Source of the DNA: Brachionus plicatilis
Taxonomy: Eukaryota > Rotifera > Eurotatoria > Ploima > Brachionidae
Assembly: GCA_010279815.1 (NCBI GenBank)
Contig: QEOQ01000427.1
Span: 215,299 to 238,591, forward strand
Length of the DNA: 23,293 nucleotides
Direction: 5' to 3'
The notes beneath the pieces are model-generated. The model worked only from the letters and a program-made list of their open reading frames with translations. It was not told the DNA's origin and made no database searches. Made by a program: the position numbers and the translations under genes. This document shows, one piece after another, positions 1 through 8,863 of this stretch (position 1 is its first letter; every line of letters begins with the position of its first letter).

Positions 1-394
1 TATAAAAATTACATGACCAAATTTTTAGATTAGCTTGCCAAAAAGTTTTATGAAATTAGCCGTAGATTGGCATTTGAACAATTGGCCTGGCCAATTGGCC
101 GTGTCTTGTTTTTCATGAGGATTAAATAAAAATTTAATCCAAATTAATTTAATTCATATTTTAGATTTAACAATTTATGTGATAAAACGAGAACTTAAAC
201 TAAATGCTTATTAAGATTTTTCCACAAAAAAAAGAGAAGAAAGCAGGTATCAATAGAAGATCTGAATATTAATCATGAACGTATTTGAATTCATATTTTT
301 TATTAAAATGCAACTCAAATTTTTAGAATTATTAAATACAAAAACAGTGAATCAACTGGTTTATACATAACAATTGTAAAAGACAAAATATTAT
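1..394. other. AT-rich intergenic DNA, no gene seen
   Basis: No coding signal was found on either strand. The only ordered structure is a perfect 12-bp palindrome GGCCAATTGGCC at 89-100, with a second AATTGGCC at 80-87, so a small GC-rich hairpin stands out from the AT-rich background. No function is assigned. Confidence 0.6.
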
Positions 395-434
395 ATGGTC
401 AGTAAAATAATGTATATTTAATCAGTAAATATAC

Positions 435-689
435 TTCAGTAAATTAATTAAAAAGAAATAGCAAAAATATTTATTTATTCAGTAAATTTATTTAATTTTC
501 TTAGCAAAAGTGTTTTAATCTGCAGTAAAATTTATTTATTAGAATAATACAAAATAATAGTAATAATTTCAAAAAATTAATTAAATGTTCAGTTAATATA
601 ATATAATTAAATCAATAAATCAAATTCAGTAAATTAATTAAAAAGAAATAGCAAAAATATTTATTTATTCAGTAAATTTATTGAATTTT
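435..689. repeat. Direct repeat, 58 bp identical, copies 190 bp apart
   Basis: The segment 435-492 is repeated without change at 625-682, and similarity continues after one mismatch to about 499 and 689. Both copies begin and end with the CAGTAAAT motif of the enclosing array. This suggests the array grew by local duplication. Confidence 0.85.
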
Positions 690-707
690 AGTTAACTGAC
701 AGTAAAA

Positions 708-917
708 TTACTGTTTGATGAGTGCTCTTTTAGCATTTTTCGGGTGTCCAGGCCCACGCGTTTCGGACTCCGTTTCATAAGTGCCTTGAGGGTCGTATAT
801 TTTTCCAACACTACGCGTTTTCTTATAAACAGGTGCCTCGATTTCTTCAGCTTCAACGTCAGTATCATTGCTACAATAATAACTTATGCACTGCTCAGAT
901 GATGTAGTATTGTTATT
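708..917 (-). CDS. Unidentified terminal exon or captured gene fragment (69 codons plus stop)
   Basis: On the minus strand an open frame runs from 917 to a TAA at 708-710. It is preceded by AG at 919-918 with a T-rich tract upstream, so it reads as a terminal exon. The base composition is clearly GC-richer than the surroundings. The translated product is acidic at first (VEAEEIEAPVYKKTRSVGK) and then basic, with TRGPGHPKNAKRALIKQ at the C-terminus. I do not recognise the family. No upstream exon was found before the neighbouring VWA7-like gene. It lies between mirrored CAGTAAAAT arrays, so it may be an element-encoded protein end or a host exon captured by the element. Confidence 0.4.
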   Translation of the reverse strand, partial: NNNTTSSEQCISYYCSNDTDVEAEEIEAPVYKKTRSVGKIYDPQGTYETESETRGPGHPKNAKRALIKQ

Positions 918-1105
918 CTAATTAACTAAAAAATTGCTGACTAATGTACAATTCTGCTGATGAAAAAATAATTTTGCTGAAAATAATTTTCTGAATAAAA
1001 TTTACTGATGGAATAATCATTTTTACTGAATAAAATATTATATTTCCTGATCAATTCTATTATTTAATCATATGCCATTGTAAAATATCACAAAATTTCA
1101 AAAAA

Positions 1106-1310
1106 ATTGAAATTGTAAAGCAAGGAGGACCACTTTCGGCAGCTTTTTTTATGTGGAAGAATTAACATCAGAATTAATGAATATTGAATTGATTTTCGAG
1201 ATTGACGGAATCAAAATCGGAATATTAAAGCAGATGACTTCCTGATGATGGCCGACTCAAAGGCTAAAATAGAAAAAAAAATTCTTACAAAGTGTGAGGA
1301 ATTTTGTTAA
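1106..1310 (+). pseudogene. LINE (non-LTR) reverse transcriptase fragment, frameshifted
   Basis: The translation begins IVKQGGPLSAAFF, which matches reverse transcriptase motif B (QGxPLS). After a -1 shift near 1150 it continues YVEELTSELMNIELIFEIDG and IKIG. After another shift near 1230 it reads ADDFLMMADSK, the catalytic ADD box of motif C, and ends KCEEFC before a stop at 1308-1310. Order and spacing fit the palm domain of a LINE-type reverse transcriptase. Two frameshifts and the missing remainder of the protein show it is dead. Similar residues occur in the LINE relic at 17992-19465, suggesting a related family. Confidence 0.7.
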
Positions 1311-1630
1311 ACAAAAGAAATAAAATAATTGAGTTTGTGAATTGATAAGTACTGTATTAAACACTAAAAAAAGAAACACTTAAGTTGTTTGTAAAAGTAC
1401 ACTTATCTGTAACCTTGTCTCCTAATCAATATTCTTAGAATTTTCACCTTTATCTTACGACCTGAAACTGACTCTATGAAATACATAGTGAAACCAGCCG
1501 TCAAAAATCTAAATAAGCAATAAAAAAGAAGCAAAATAAACTGAATAAAAAATTAAAAGCTAAAGTTAAATTTTTTAATTGATCTTTATTTTATTTTATT
1601 TTAATTAAAATTTTTGCATCGCCTAGAAAT

Positions 1631-1736
1631 GGAATAAATATAGGAAACCCCAAGATTATCCAGAGTAGAACAGTTAAATAGAGCTTACATCAATTCAGCC
1701 AAAATAGTCACTAAGAACAGATCAGCATTTGGATAT
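1631..1736 (+). pseudogene. Possible further LINE ORF2 remnant downstream of the RT palm
   Basis: One frame reads GINIGNPKIIQSRTVK to a stop near 1679. The overlapping frame then reads NRAYINSAKIVTKNRSAFGY. The pattern (LG-x-IGNP followed by a basic, Asn/Ser-rich stretch) resembles the thumb side of LINE reverse transcriptases, and it lies on the same strand as the fragment at 1106-1310. The match is short and from memory of the family, so it is tentative. Confidence 0.3.
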
Positions 1737-1779
1737 TAAAAGTTGGCGTAAAATTTAAAGACTATATTTATACAATAGA

Positions 1780-1785
1780 TTTATT
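1780..1785 (-). promoter_or_regulatory. Candidate poly(A) signal of the VWA7-like gene
   Basis: TTTATT on the plus strand reads AATAAA on the minus strand, about 92 nt after the stop codon of the gene at 1877-4546. The AT-rich background makes chance occurrences likely. Confidence 0.4.
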
Positions 1786-1876
1786 TTAAAAAGCCAATAT
1801 CAAATGAGAGCTAACTAAATAATTCAATAAGTAAAAGTAAAAAAATTAAAAAATTTATGCTAAAATTTAATTAAAA

Positions 1877-4546
1877 TTAAAAAAATCTATTATAAAAAAT
1901 CATAAAGCATGCTAGAATTAAGCAAATATCTCTAAATAGGAAAATTGATTTACAAGATTCATTAAACACATTTCCGTAATCGCTTATCAATGGTATTTTA
2001 GTTGGTTCATTTTGAGAAATCTTTTTTTCTTTTAGTGTAAAGGTGAACATTTTTGAGCTAATGCTCACTTTATCATTTGTTTCATCGAAGATCTTAATTG
2101 TAAAACTCATTTGATCATCAATAATTTTTGTCTTGTTAGGAACTAAAAAATTTACTGAAGCATTTAAACTTGTTCCACTTGAAACAAAAAATTGCCTAGT
2201 ATAATTTATTAAGTCAAACGAGTCTTGTGTTTTAATTGTTAAATTTGCATTTTTTGAGTCGAAATTTTTGATTTCAAATTTTGCTGAAAAATGTTCGCCC
2301 CTTTCCATTGAATAGTCTGTAGTTTCATCATAAATGAGTCTAAGCGAAATTCCGGTAGCCCGGAACAGACTTGGATTTAAGCGTTCAGAACATTTGAACT
2401 GTTCAAAGCAAACTCTTGCCTTTATTCTAAACTCATCTGCATCTGAAGGAATAAAAATATTAGCAGAATAAAAAAGACTTTCTTCCGGGTCAACAGGCTC
2501 CACTTTTGTCATATTAAAAACTGTGATCACATTGGCTGATTTGTCCAGCAAAAATAAGCTTGCTTCTAAGCTGTCATCATCTATTGAGGAATCTAATCCT
2601 GAATTAAATGTAACAACTGCACTAGAATTTTTAGGTATAAAATTTTTGACAGCTACTAGTGTATTGTCAACATTGTCTTCATTTTTTTGAAACAACTCAA
2701 CCTGATTTAAGTCAAAAAATCCTGAATTTTGGACTGACAGAGAACCAGTTATTTTTAAGTTTAATTCGCTAGTAGCATTTATCACTATTTGCCACAAACC
2801 ATGATCACTTTCATTAAGATACAACAGATAAGATTTGGTAAGTGCCGTGTCAATTAGCGTCCTAAAGTTAAAATAGCTCAAATTTTTCTCTAATTGTGGA
2901 TTTACTAGATAAAAAGAGTCAATGGCTGATGAAGAAGTCATGTCTATAAAAATTTTGTCTAAATTTTCATCCAAATAAAACTCATATGAATAGGTAAATT
3001 TTTTGTCATTGATGACATTCGCTATCAGCAAAGTAGTCGAGTAATCAATTGAGTTTATTTCTTTTACATAGTCTGCCACTTTATTTGAGTCCGATTTTCG
3101 TAGATTCAACAAAAATCCTCCTGTAAATTGAGTCAGGGCTTGAAAATCATTTTTGTATGTTCCACTTGTACTTCGCTTTCTCCTGCCATACGAACTCAAC
3201 ATAATGTTGATTTTAATTTTTTTTTCTGATGCATCAGAAAGTACCTGTTCGTATAGGTGAGTGTCTTTGGCTGGTGCATCTGTCCAAACAAATACAGAAG
3301 AAAAATATTTAATGGATTTAATGGTATCCAGCAAGGCACTGTAGAGCATTTCTGGTGCATCTCCTCCACCATGAGCATACAGTGAACGAATTTTAGATTG
3401 AAATACTTCCAATTTGTTGGTGATTGTTAATGGACCCCATGTGGGATCATTAAATGGCATTAGAACGAAGCTGTCACCATTTTTGTTCAACTCATCACTC
3501 ATTGATATGGACATGTCTTTTACACTTTTGATTTCGTCGCTCATGCTGCCAGTATCGTCAATCACAAATGCCCATGTTCGCCCAGATATTCCTAAAAATT
3601 CAATGAAACTTTCTGTAGTTGTTCCATTCCATAAATTTTTCAAAATGTTGTATGTATTTTGAAAAGCAAGAGAAGATGCATTAAAATGCAAGTGACCATG
3701 AGCAGATGAGACAAGATCCTTGTTAATTCCACTTCCAGATGCGTCCAAAAAAACCGAAATGTCTCCTAAGCCACCATGGCTGCATTTTCCTTTAGGTTTA
3801 TTTGCTATTTTTTTTATGTGCTGGGTCAAAGTCAAGCTATTGATCTTACCATAAAGTGGAAACCAATGGACATAGCCACTAGTTAATTTTGACGAAATAA
3901 TTTTGTTTTCACAATTTATCCCATCCAAACAGTCTGTACAAGTCCTCTCTTCAATTGATGCTGTATTGCTTAGTTTATTGCTCTGGGTCAGTTCTTTGTT
4001 AAATTCCAATGGGTGAATATTAACCCAATTCGAGTGACTATAAAAGTCTTGAACTGAATGCAACATTTTTCCTAAATAAGTGTAAGCCAAAGCAAACTTA
4101 AGGGTTCTATTTTTGTAATCATTCTCATTTAAGGCAGCTTGAATAAAATGGTAGAAATTTTTCACTCGCTTTGCTCCTGAGGCAAATGACTCGGAATGAA
4201 AGTGAGCTTGTTCGCTAAATACCTCAACAATATCACTCAATTGATTAGATTCATCTATGTTATTTACCACTGAAAAAAAATTAACAGAACTTATATTAAG
4301 CCTGTTGAATATCATTTGTAGTTGACTTTTTCCATTTAAACATTTTTCATTAGAATAAAGTGGTCTTTTAAATGAATTAACTTCCTCATAAATGTCTGAC
4401 AAAGCATCATATGCTATTTGATAAAGGGCACATTTGGTCATTGACGAGTGAGTGCTGCTATATCTGTCCACTAGGTTGTTGGGACCAAAGCCTGAAACAA
4501 TAGTGATGATTGATAAAGCAAGAAGAAAATTAAATTTTGAATACAT
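1877..4546 (-). CDS. VWA7: VWA7-like secreted/surface protein (von Willebrand factor A domain-containing 7)
   Basis: An uninterrupted 889-aa frame, close to the length of vertebrate VWA7 (about 890 aa). Residues 1-19 are a signal peptide (hydrophobic FLLALSIITIVSG). Residues about 110-300 form a Het-C-like region, seen as AHFHSESFASGAKRV (114-128), LHSVQDFYSHSNWVN (162-176) and HGHLHFNASSLAFQNT (283-298), the last leading into a VWA domain at about 324-500. The metal-ion-dependent adhesion site is D330-x-T332-x-S334 in FVIDDTGSMS, with GGGDAPEM (393-400) and FVWTDAPAKD (419-428) supplying the other family signatures. A dibasic RRKRS sits at 455-459. Many N-glycosylation sequons follow, and residues about 868-889 are hydrophobic, possibly a membrane or GPI-attachment signal. 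The ATG at 4546 was chosen because the signal peptide starts there. No intron is needed, unlike the neighbouring genes. Function in rotifers is unknown; the extracellular location is inferred. Confidence 0.9.
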   Translation of the reverse strand: MYSKFNFLLALSIITIVSGFGPNNLVDRYSSTHSSMTKCALYQIAYDALSDIYEEVNSFKRPLYSNEKCLNGKSQLQMIFNRLNISSVNFFSVVNNIDESNQLSDIVEVFSEQAHFHSESFASGAKRVKNFYHFIQAALNENDYKNRTLKFALAYTYLGKMLHSVQDFYSHSNWVNIHPLEFNKELTQSNKLSNTASIEERTCTDCLDGINCENKIISSKLTSGYVHWFPLYGKINSLTLTQHIKKIANKPKGKCSHGGLGDISVFLDASGSGINKDLVSSAHGHLHFNASSLAFQNTYNILKNLWNGTTTESFIEFLGISGRTWAFVIDDTGSMSDEIKSVKDMSISMSDELNKNGDSFVLMPFNDPTWGPLTITNKLEVFQSKIRSLYAHGGGDAPEMLYSALLDTIKSIKYFSSVFVWTDAPAKDTHLYEQVLSDASEKKIKINIMLSSYGRRKRSTSGTYKNDFQALTQFTGGFLLNLRKSDSNKVADYVKEINSIDYSTTLLIANVINDKKFTYSYEFYLDENLDKIFIDMTSSSAIDSFYLVNPQLEKNLSYFNFRTLIDTALTKSYLLYLNESDHGLWQIVINATSELNLKITGSLSVQNSGFFDLNQVELFQKNEDNVDNTLVAVKNFIPKNSSAVVTFNSGLDSSIDDDSLEASLFLLDKSANVITVFNMTKVEPVDPEESLFYSANIFIPSDADEFRIKARVCFEQFKCSERLNPSLFRATGISLRLIYDETTDYSMERGEHFSAKFEIKNFDSKNANLTIKTQDSFDLINYTRQFFVSSGTSLNASVNFLVPNKTKIIDDQMSFTIKIFDETNDKVSISSKMFTFTLKEKKISQNEPTKIPLISDYGNVFNESCKSIFLFRDICLILACFMIFYNRFF

Positions 4547-5254
4547 TTTTAAATTTTATTTTAGAAACAAAAAGTCAAATTATATTTATATCAATGATAA
4601 ACGAAATTATATATTTATGAAATTAAATATATTTCTTTATAAACTATTATATATTCTTAAACAATTGAAAAATTTGAAATTTCTAGTTGTTTACGCAATG
4701 AGCTGAATGACAATCAACTCAGGTTGACTTAAATTTTGGGAGCCTAATTTTTTTTTCTTATCATGGTTAAATATTAGCTATTTTTTTACAGTAAATTTTT
4801 TAAAACCCTTAAAAAAATAATAAAAAATTTATAAAAATTTCATTTCGTTTTAAATAAAGAAAAGTTTGATGAACCGTCTATTTTTAAGTCTGGTTTCGGT
4901 TCGTTGGGCTGTGCACTCTTTTTTAATAACTTAAAATATTGTTTCTATAAAATATTTTATGTTATTTTCTGTTTTAATTTTTATTCTTTAATATGAGTAT
5001 TTTAATGAGTTAAAAATAAAAGTAATTTTAATCTATGTTAAAAATACAGATGTCATTTAGTCGCTCTTGTTTCATTGAATTCTTAAAATGAAATTGCGCT
5101 TGAAATTGGAAAAGAATTAAAAATCTTAACAAAGTTAAAATTTCAATAAAGTTTTTTCTTACATTATCTTTATAAAAAAATCCTCAAAATTTATTCAATC
5201 ACCTTTCAGATTTTATCAAATCTTCATAAAAATTTTTTTTTTCCTTAAAATATA
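4547..5254. other. AT-rich 5' flank of the VWA7-like gene, nothing else recognised
   Basis: This should hold the promoter of the minus-strand gene at 1877-4546, but no convincing TATA box or other element can be told apart from the AT-rich background. A slightly GC-richer patch at 4868-4915 gives no protein match I recognise. Confidence 0.5.
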
Positions 5255-5754
5255 CAGTGGATATTTTAAAAAATCATCAGCGCCGTACCGTACTGACCGT
5301 ACCATCCATACAAAGCGTAACACTTAAACCAAGCAAATTTGATATACCACAAATATGTTGATGAAAAAAAAAAGAATAAATTAATAAAAATTGGAAAGAA
5401 AAATATTATTCTTTAAAAAAATTTTGGTTTCACAATTATAAGTTAGATTGATTAATTTAATTATTTTATTTCTCTTCGTTTTCTTTTCTAAAAGTAAAAA
5501 AATTAGAAAATGAGAATTTTATTTTAAAATGAATATTAACTTATTTTCCTTTATTATTATTAAGGAAGTAAATATGAGAAACAAAAAAATTAAATTCAAA
5601 AATTAACACACAATTTTATTCTTTTTTTCTTTTTCTTTTTTCATCATCAACATTTTTGTGGTATTTGAAAAACGCTTGGTATGGTACGGCGCCGCTAATG
5701 GTACGGTTTTTGATTGCGACAATTAGAGCTGTGTCGTTTTTAAAATATTCACTG
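5255..5754. mobile_element. hAT-like MITE, 500 bp with CAGTG termini
   Basis: The left end reads CAGTGGATATTTTAAAAA and the right end, read inward, CAGTGAATATTTTAAAAA, giving 18-bp terminal inverted repeats with one mismatch. Inside these, further inverted blocks match: GCGCCGTACC, ACCAAGC, and TACCACAAA with TGTTGATGA. CAGTG ends are common in the hAT superfamily, which makes 8-bp target duplications. The flanks AAAATATA and AAATAATT agree at only 5 of 8 positions, so the duplication is uncertain. The middle is AT-rich and codes for nothing. Confidence 0.75.
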
Positions 5755-5789
5755 AAATAATTATATAAATCAATGTATATTTATTTGTT

Positions 5790-5851
5790 CAGAGTTACGC
5801 CATCCTATTTTAGAGTAGTCACCCCTCTTGTCCAAACCCTGGCTACGCCAC
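5790..5851 (-). mobile_element. Solo transposon terminus with GTGGCGTAGCCAGGG end
   Basis: Read on the minus strand the block starts GTGGCGTAGCCAGGGTTTGG and then a G-rich run. This kind of end is familiar from dispersed MITE and hAT-like repeats in many animal genomes. The opposite end was not found, so this is a truncated copy. The family is named from recollection and not from a search. Confidence 0.45.
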
Positions 5852-5859
5852 TTCATACT

Positions 5860-7453
5860 AATAATAACTTTCATTAGACTGCACCAATTTAAGTGATATT
5901 TTTTATGATAAAGCTCAAAAGGAATTTCTCTACAATTCTTTGGACTTGAAAAAATCTTTTTTATAATTAATATTAATCAATAATAAATCTTACGATTTAT
6001 GGATAGGAGGATTATAAATTGAATAAGAACTAAAATATTGCTTTGCTTTTAATGAGATAATATAATTTGGTTAAATTTTAGTCAACTGTCTTCAACAACA
6101 GGTCGAATTCGGTCTCTTGTTATTTTTAATTTTGAATCATTTTTTTAATTTTGTTTTTTTTTTGTCATCAATTAATGAATTAAATTAAAGTATTTTTTTA
6201 AATGCATTTTCATAGTTTTAAATATTTCAATAAAAATGTCTTTAATATAAATTCTAAAATTTAAAGTATCCAACATAAAAAAAAGAGATCACTTTAAATT
6301 TTTCCACACATAATTTTTATTATCTTTGAAGAGAAAGCATTAAGTCAATAAAATCGTTGTATCAAACTGAATCATTTAGAGTCTTAGTCACTGTTTGAAA
6401 GCTTTTAGAAGGCTAATTAACTATAGATGGAGCACTGTCCATAGCAAACAGAAAATCAGCCAAATATGTTTGAAAAAAAAAAAATTAATTTTCAATTTTT
6501 TAGATTCTTTCTTTAATTTAACTCCTTAGATTAACTCCCTAGAGAATCAAATTAAATGAATGGACCAGAATAATAATGCAAAAATTATTGGGTAAGCTTT
6601 AGAAATTTAAAACAAAACATTTAAAAATTAATTAGCTTGTTTTTTTCTTTGGTGGAAAAGCAAATAATTGAAAAAAAAATTTTTTAGAATAAAATAAATT
6701 TCTTATTCAAATATTTATTTTAATCTAGTAAGTTTTGAAATGTACCAAATAACAATATGCTTTGATACCACAGGCAATATTAATAAAATTACAGGTAAGT
6801 AATTGTATCATTTAATTTTTTTTTTTTAAATCATTTTTAAAAATTTTGGACTAGCATACTTTTATTTTTTCGTGATAAAAAATACCATGGAAACAATTTT
6901 TTTTAACTAGAATGATTCAAACTTTTTTTAAATTTCATTAAAATTTCTTAAGGCTATTTAAATAAACTCACATTTCAGAGATAAGCATTTTTTTAAAGAA
7001 TATTCTCAAATTTGGATTTTTGTCTTTTACGGTCAGTCTAAAGTTATGTAAGAACGGTACAATTAGTTTTACTTTAACAACTGAAATTGCTCAAAAAACT
7101 ATTACTTTATTTGTTGCAAATTTTGGTAAATTTTGCAAAAATTTAATAGTTCTTGTAAGAAATGGTTAGAAATAGTAAAAAAACTCACAATTTTAAATTT
7201 TGTATCATTAATTTTTCAAAAGTTTATTCTTAATAGAAAGGCTTTTCCTAAATGGTTAGATTGAACTAATTAAGTTAGTATGAAGCTAAATAAATAGACT
7301 GGGATTTCATTTTAAGGATCTACAAGATTGTTTAATGAGTTGAATTAGTTAAGTTTTCAAGATTTTTAAGATATCTAAAGAAAACGTTGGCAAAAAATAA
7401 TTTTAATAGATTATTGACAGCAATTTAATTACTAGTATATGCAAATAAATGAA
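5860..7453. other. AT-rich intergenic DNA without recognisable genes
   Basis: No open frame with a protein-like composition was found on either strand. A short open stretch at 6740-6794 ending in a perfect donor (ACAG/GTAAGT) has no partner exon. Homopolymer runs of A and T dominate. Confidence 0.5.
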
Positions 7454-7459
7454 TAAATT

Positions 7460-7746
7460 TATTTCCTATCAAGCAACGATCCAAAACATGCATCACTTGA
7501 ATGTAAAAATTATTTGGTATTAAAAAAAATAATTGGGTGAGACAAAACTAAGAATTATATTAAAATAAAAAATTTAATATAAGAATATTAAAATATTAAA
7601 TCTCTACCAACATCCCCTGGTCTAAATCATATTGAATTGGTTTAGAACGAGTTCAATAGATTTCAGGAAAATTTTTCTGTAAAAATGAAAAAGAAATTTT
7701 AGAAAATTTTAGAAAACTTGAATAGGATAGGAATTGAAGCTCTAGA
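7460..7746 (+). pseudogene. Tc1/mariner-type transposase relic (C-terminal catalytic part)
   Basis: One reading frame gives YFLSSNDPKHASLECKNYL, matching the Tc1/mariner signature around the second catalytic aspartate (QQDNDPKHTS in family members). It later gives SLPTSPGLNHIELV and NEFNRF, matching SPDLNPIEhvW around the third acidic residue. The second aspartate position is Ser here (codon 7472), and the glutamate codon is at 7634, about 53 residues on instead of the usual 34. In-frame stops occur at 7538, 7580, 7589 and just after HIELV, but no frameshift is needed. It is an inactive fossil. The N-terminal DNA-binding domain was not found upstream. Confidence 0.75.
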
Positions 7747-8039
7747 CGGGAATGAAAAAATAAAAAAAAACTTTAAAAATTAAAATTTTATTTATATTTA
7801 ATAAATTTAATCAATTTACTTAATATTCATTCATTTTATAGGTCTAAATCCTAAATACACTAGTCTTTGAAATACATTTGAAAATCATTAAAAAATGATC
7901 AAATATATTTTTTAATCCTTTCAATTTTTCGTTTTATCTTCCTGAACTAAACCACTACGATTAAAAATTACTATCTATATAATTTAGGAAAATTAAAAAT
8001 CATAAATAAATATCTGCATTAAATGATCATAATAAAATT

Positions 8040-8863
8040 TTAATTTAATTTAAACTCAAATAAATAAAATAGAAATAAAATAGAATAATTTCTAATTGTG
8101 TTATCAATTTTAATTGCTTGCGATTTAACATTTCCTAAAGCTGAATTCGACTTTACCTTGGAGGTACATTTAAAAACTGATTTTTCAATTTTGTCAAACA
8201 CATCTGACATAGTATCAAAGCAATTTTTGCGAAAATTTTTCTGGAAGCATTGGTTAAATTTGGATATTTTTTTGCATATATTAAAGTCTTCGGCAATTAT
8301 TTCGGACTTTTCAAACAAATATCTGTCCAAAACTGGTTCTTGCCTGTCACAGTATTTATCTATCAAATAACGATTACATTCTGGATCGATATACTGTGTC
8401 AATTTTTCGGTTATTTGCTCTGTGGTGGTCTTCTTGGTCGTGGTATGTTTTTTTCGCGGCAATCTTGGAAGCTTTATTTTATCGCTTATATCCGTGCATC
8501 CATGAGTTCGACCCTTAGATAGAATTTAAAAAAATCGTAAGGAATTTATAAAAAAATAGAATAAATTTTGAAAATAATAAATTTTATTTAAAAATAATAA
8601 TCAATTACTTGTTCTATTATAACTTTGACATTCCATTTTATGGTTTCCAATGCAGGTCCAAACTCCTGGATATTCTTGCACATTTTTAGCTTATTATTGA
8701 TGCAGTCCACGTGGCCTTTGGCCTCGTTGCAATAAATGGTCCAGTTGAAATTTTCGCTGGTCGGTCCTGGAGGCGGTGGGCATTTGCTTGCTATAAATAT
8801 ATCGCAGCATAAACAAAATAAGAAAATGTTGAAAAATACAGTGATCAAAATTAAGAGCTTCAT
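8040..8863 (-). CDS. Secreted cysteine-rich protein with two similar modules, two exons
   Basis: CDS is complement(join(8040..8513,8609..8863)), 242 aa. The exon 1 donor is CAA/GTAATT, the acceptor is ATCTAAG/GGT, the intron is 95 bp and both sides are phase 0. Residues 1-19 are a signal peptide (MKLLILITVFFNIFLFCLC). Eleven cysteines follow in the body. C45-x8-C54-x7-C62-x28-C91 resembles C165-x8-C174-x8-C183-x17-C201, so the protein appears to be two copies of a small disulfide module joined by a basic Thr-rich linker (KKHTTTKKTTT, 106-116), likely O-glycosylated. PPPPGP lies near the N-terminus, NWT is a glycosylation sequon, and the C-terminus is hydrophobic (SILFLFYLFEFKLN), perhaps a GPI or membrane signal. 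The family is not recognised; spacing recalls nematode DUF19-type modules but this is unproven. It is divergent from the FAM47E-like gene. Confidence 0.75.

Larger units (their letters stand above)
395..1056. mobile_element. Probable nonautonomous DNA element with mirrored CAGTAAAAT arrays
   Basis: The left part carries the motif CAGTAAA(A/T) in one orientation at 400, 423, 437, 480, 523, 627, 670 and 700, with a degenerate copy at 590. Several spacings are 43 bp. The right part (about 930-1050) carries the reverse complement in degenerate form, (T)TTTRCTGA, at about 936, 953, 973, 989, 1001, 1022 and 1044. The two arrays enclose a GC-richer coding stretch at 708-917. Iterated inverted subterminal motifs are typical of transposase-binding ends of DNA transposons. 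No clean terminal inverted repeat or target-site duplication could be fixed, so the borders are approximate and the superfamily is unknown. Confidence 0.5.

Noticed and set aside
400..708. CAGTAAA units as a CRISPR array
   Set aside because: Units are far too short, spacing is irregular and spacers are themselves repeated; inverted partners and the eukaryotic setting fit a transposon end.
3414..3662. Plus-strand open frames inside the VWA7-like gene (also 4452-4706)
   Set aside because: They run antisense to a clearly conserved coding sequence and show no protein features of their own.
6740..6794. Short open stretch starting ATG (MYQITICFDTTGNINKIT) between an acceptor-like site and a perfect ACAG/GTAAGT donor
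   Set aside because: No upstream or downstream exon with matching phase was found within several hundred bases; likely chance.
8098..8522. Plus-strand frames over the secreted cysteine protein gene
   Set aside because: Antisense shadows of exon 2; the minus-strand gene has a signal peptide, ordered cysteines and consistent splice phases.
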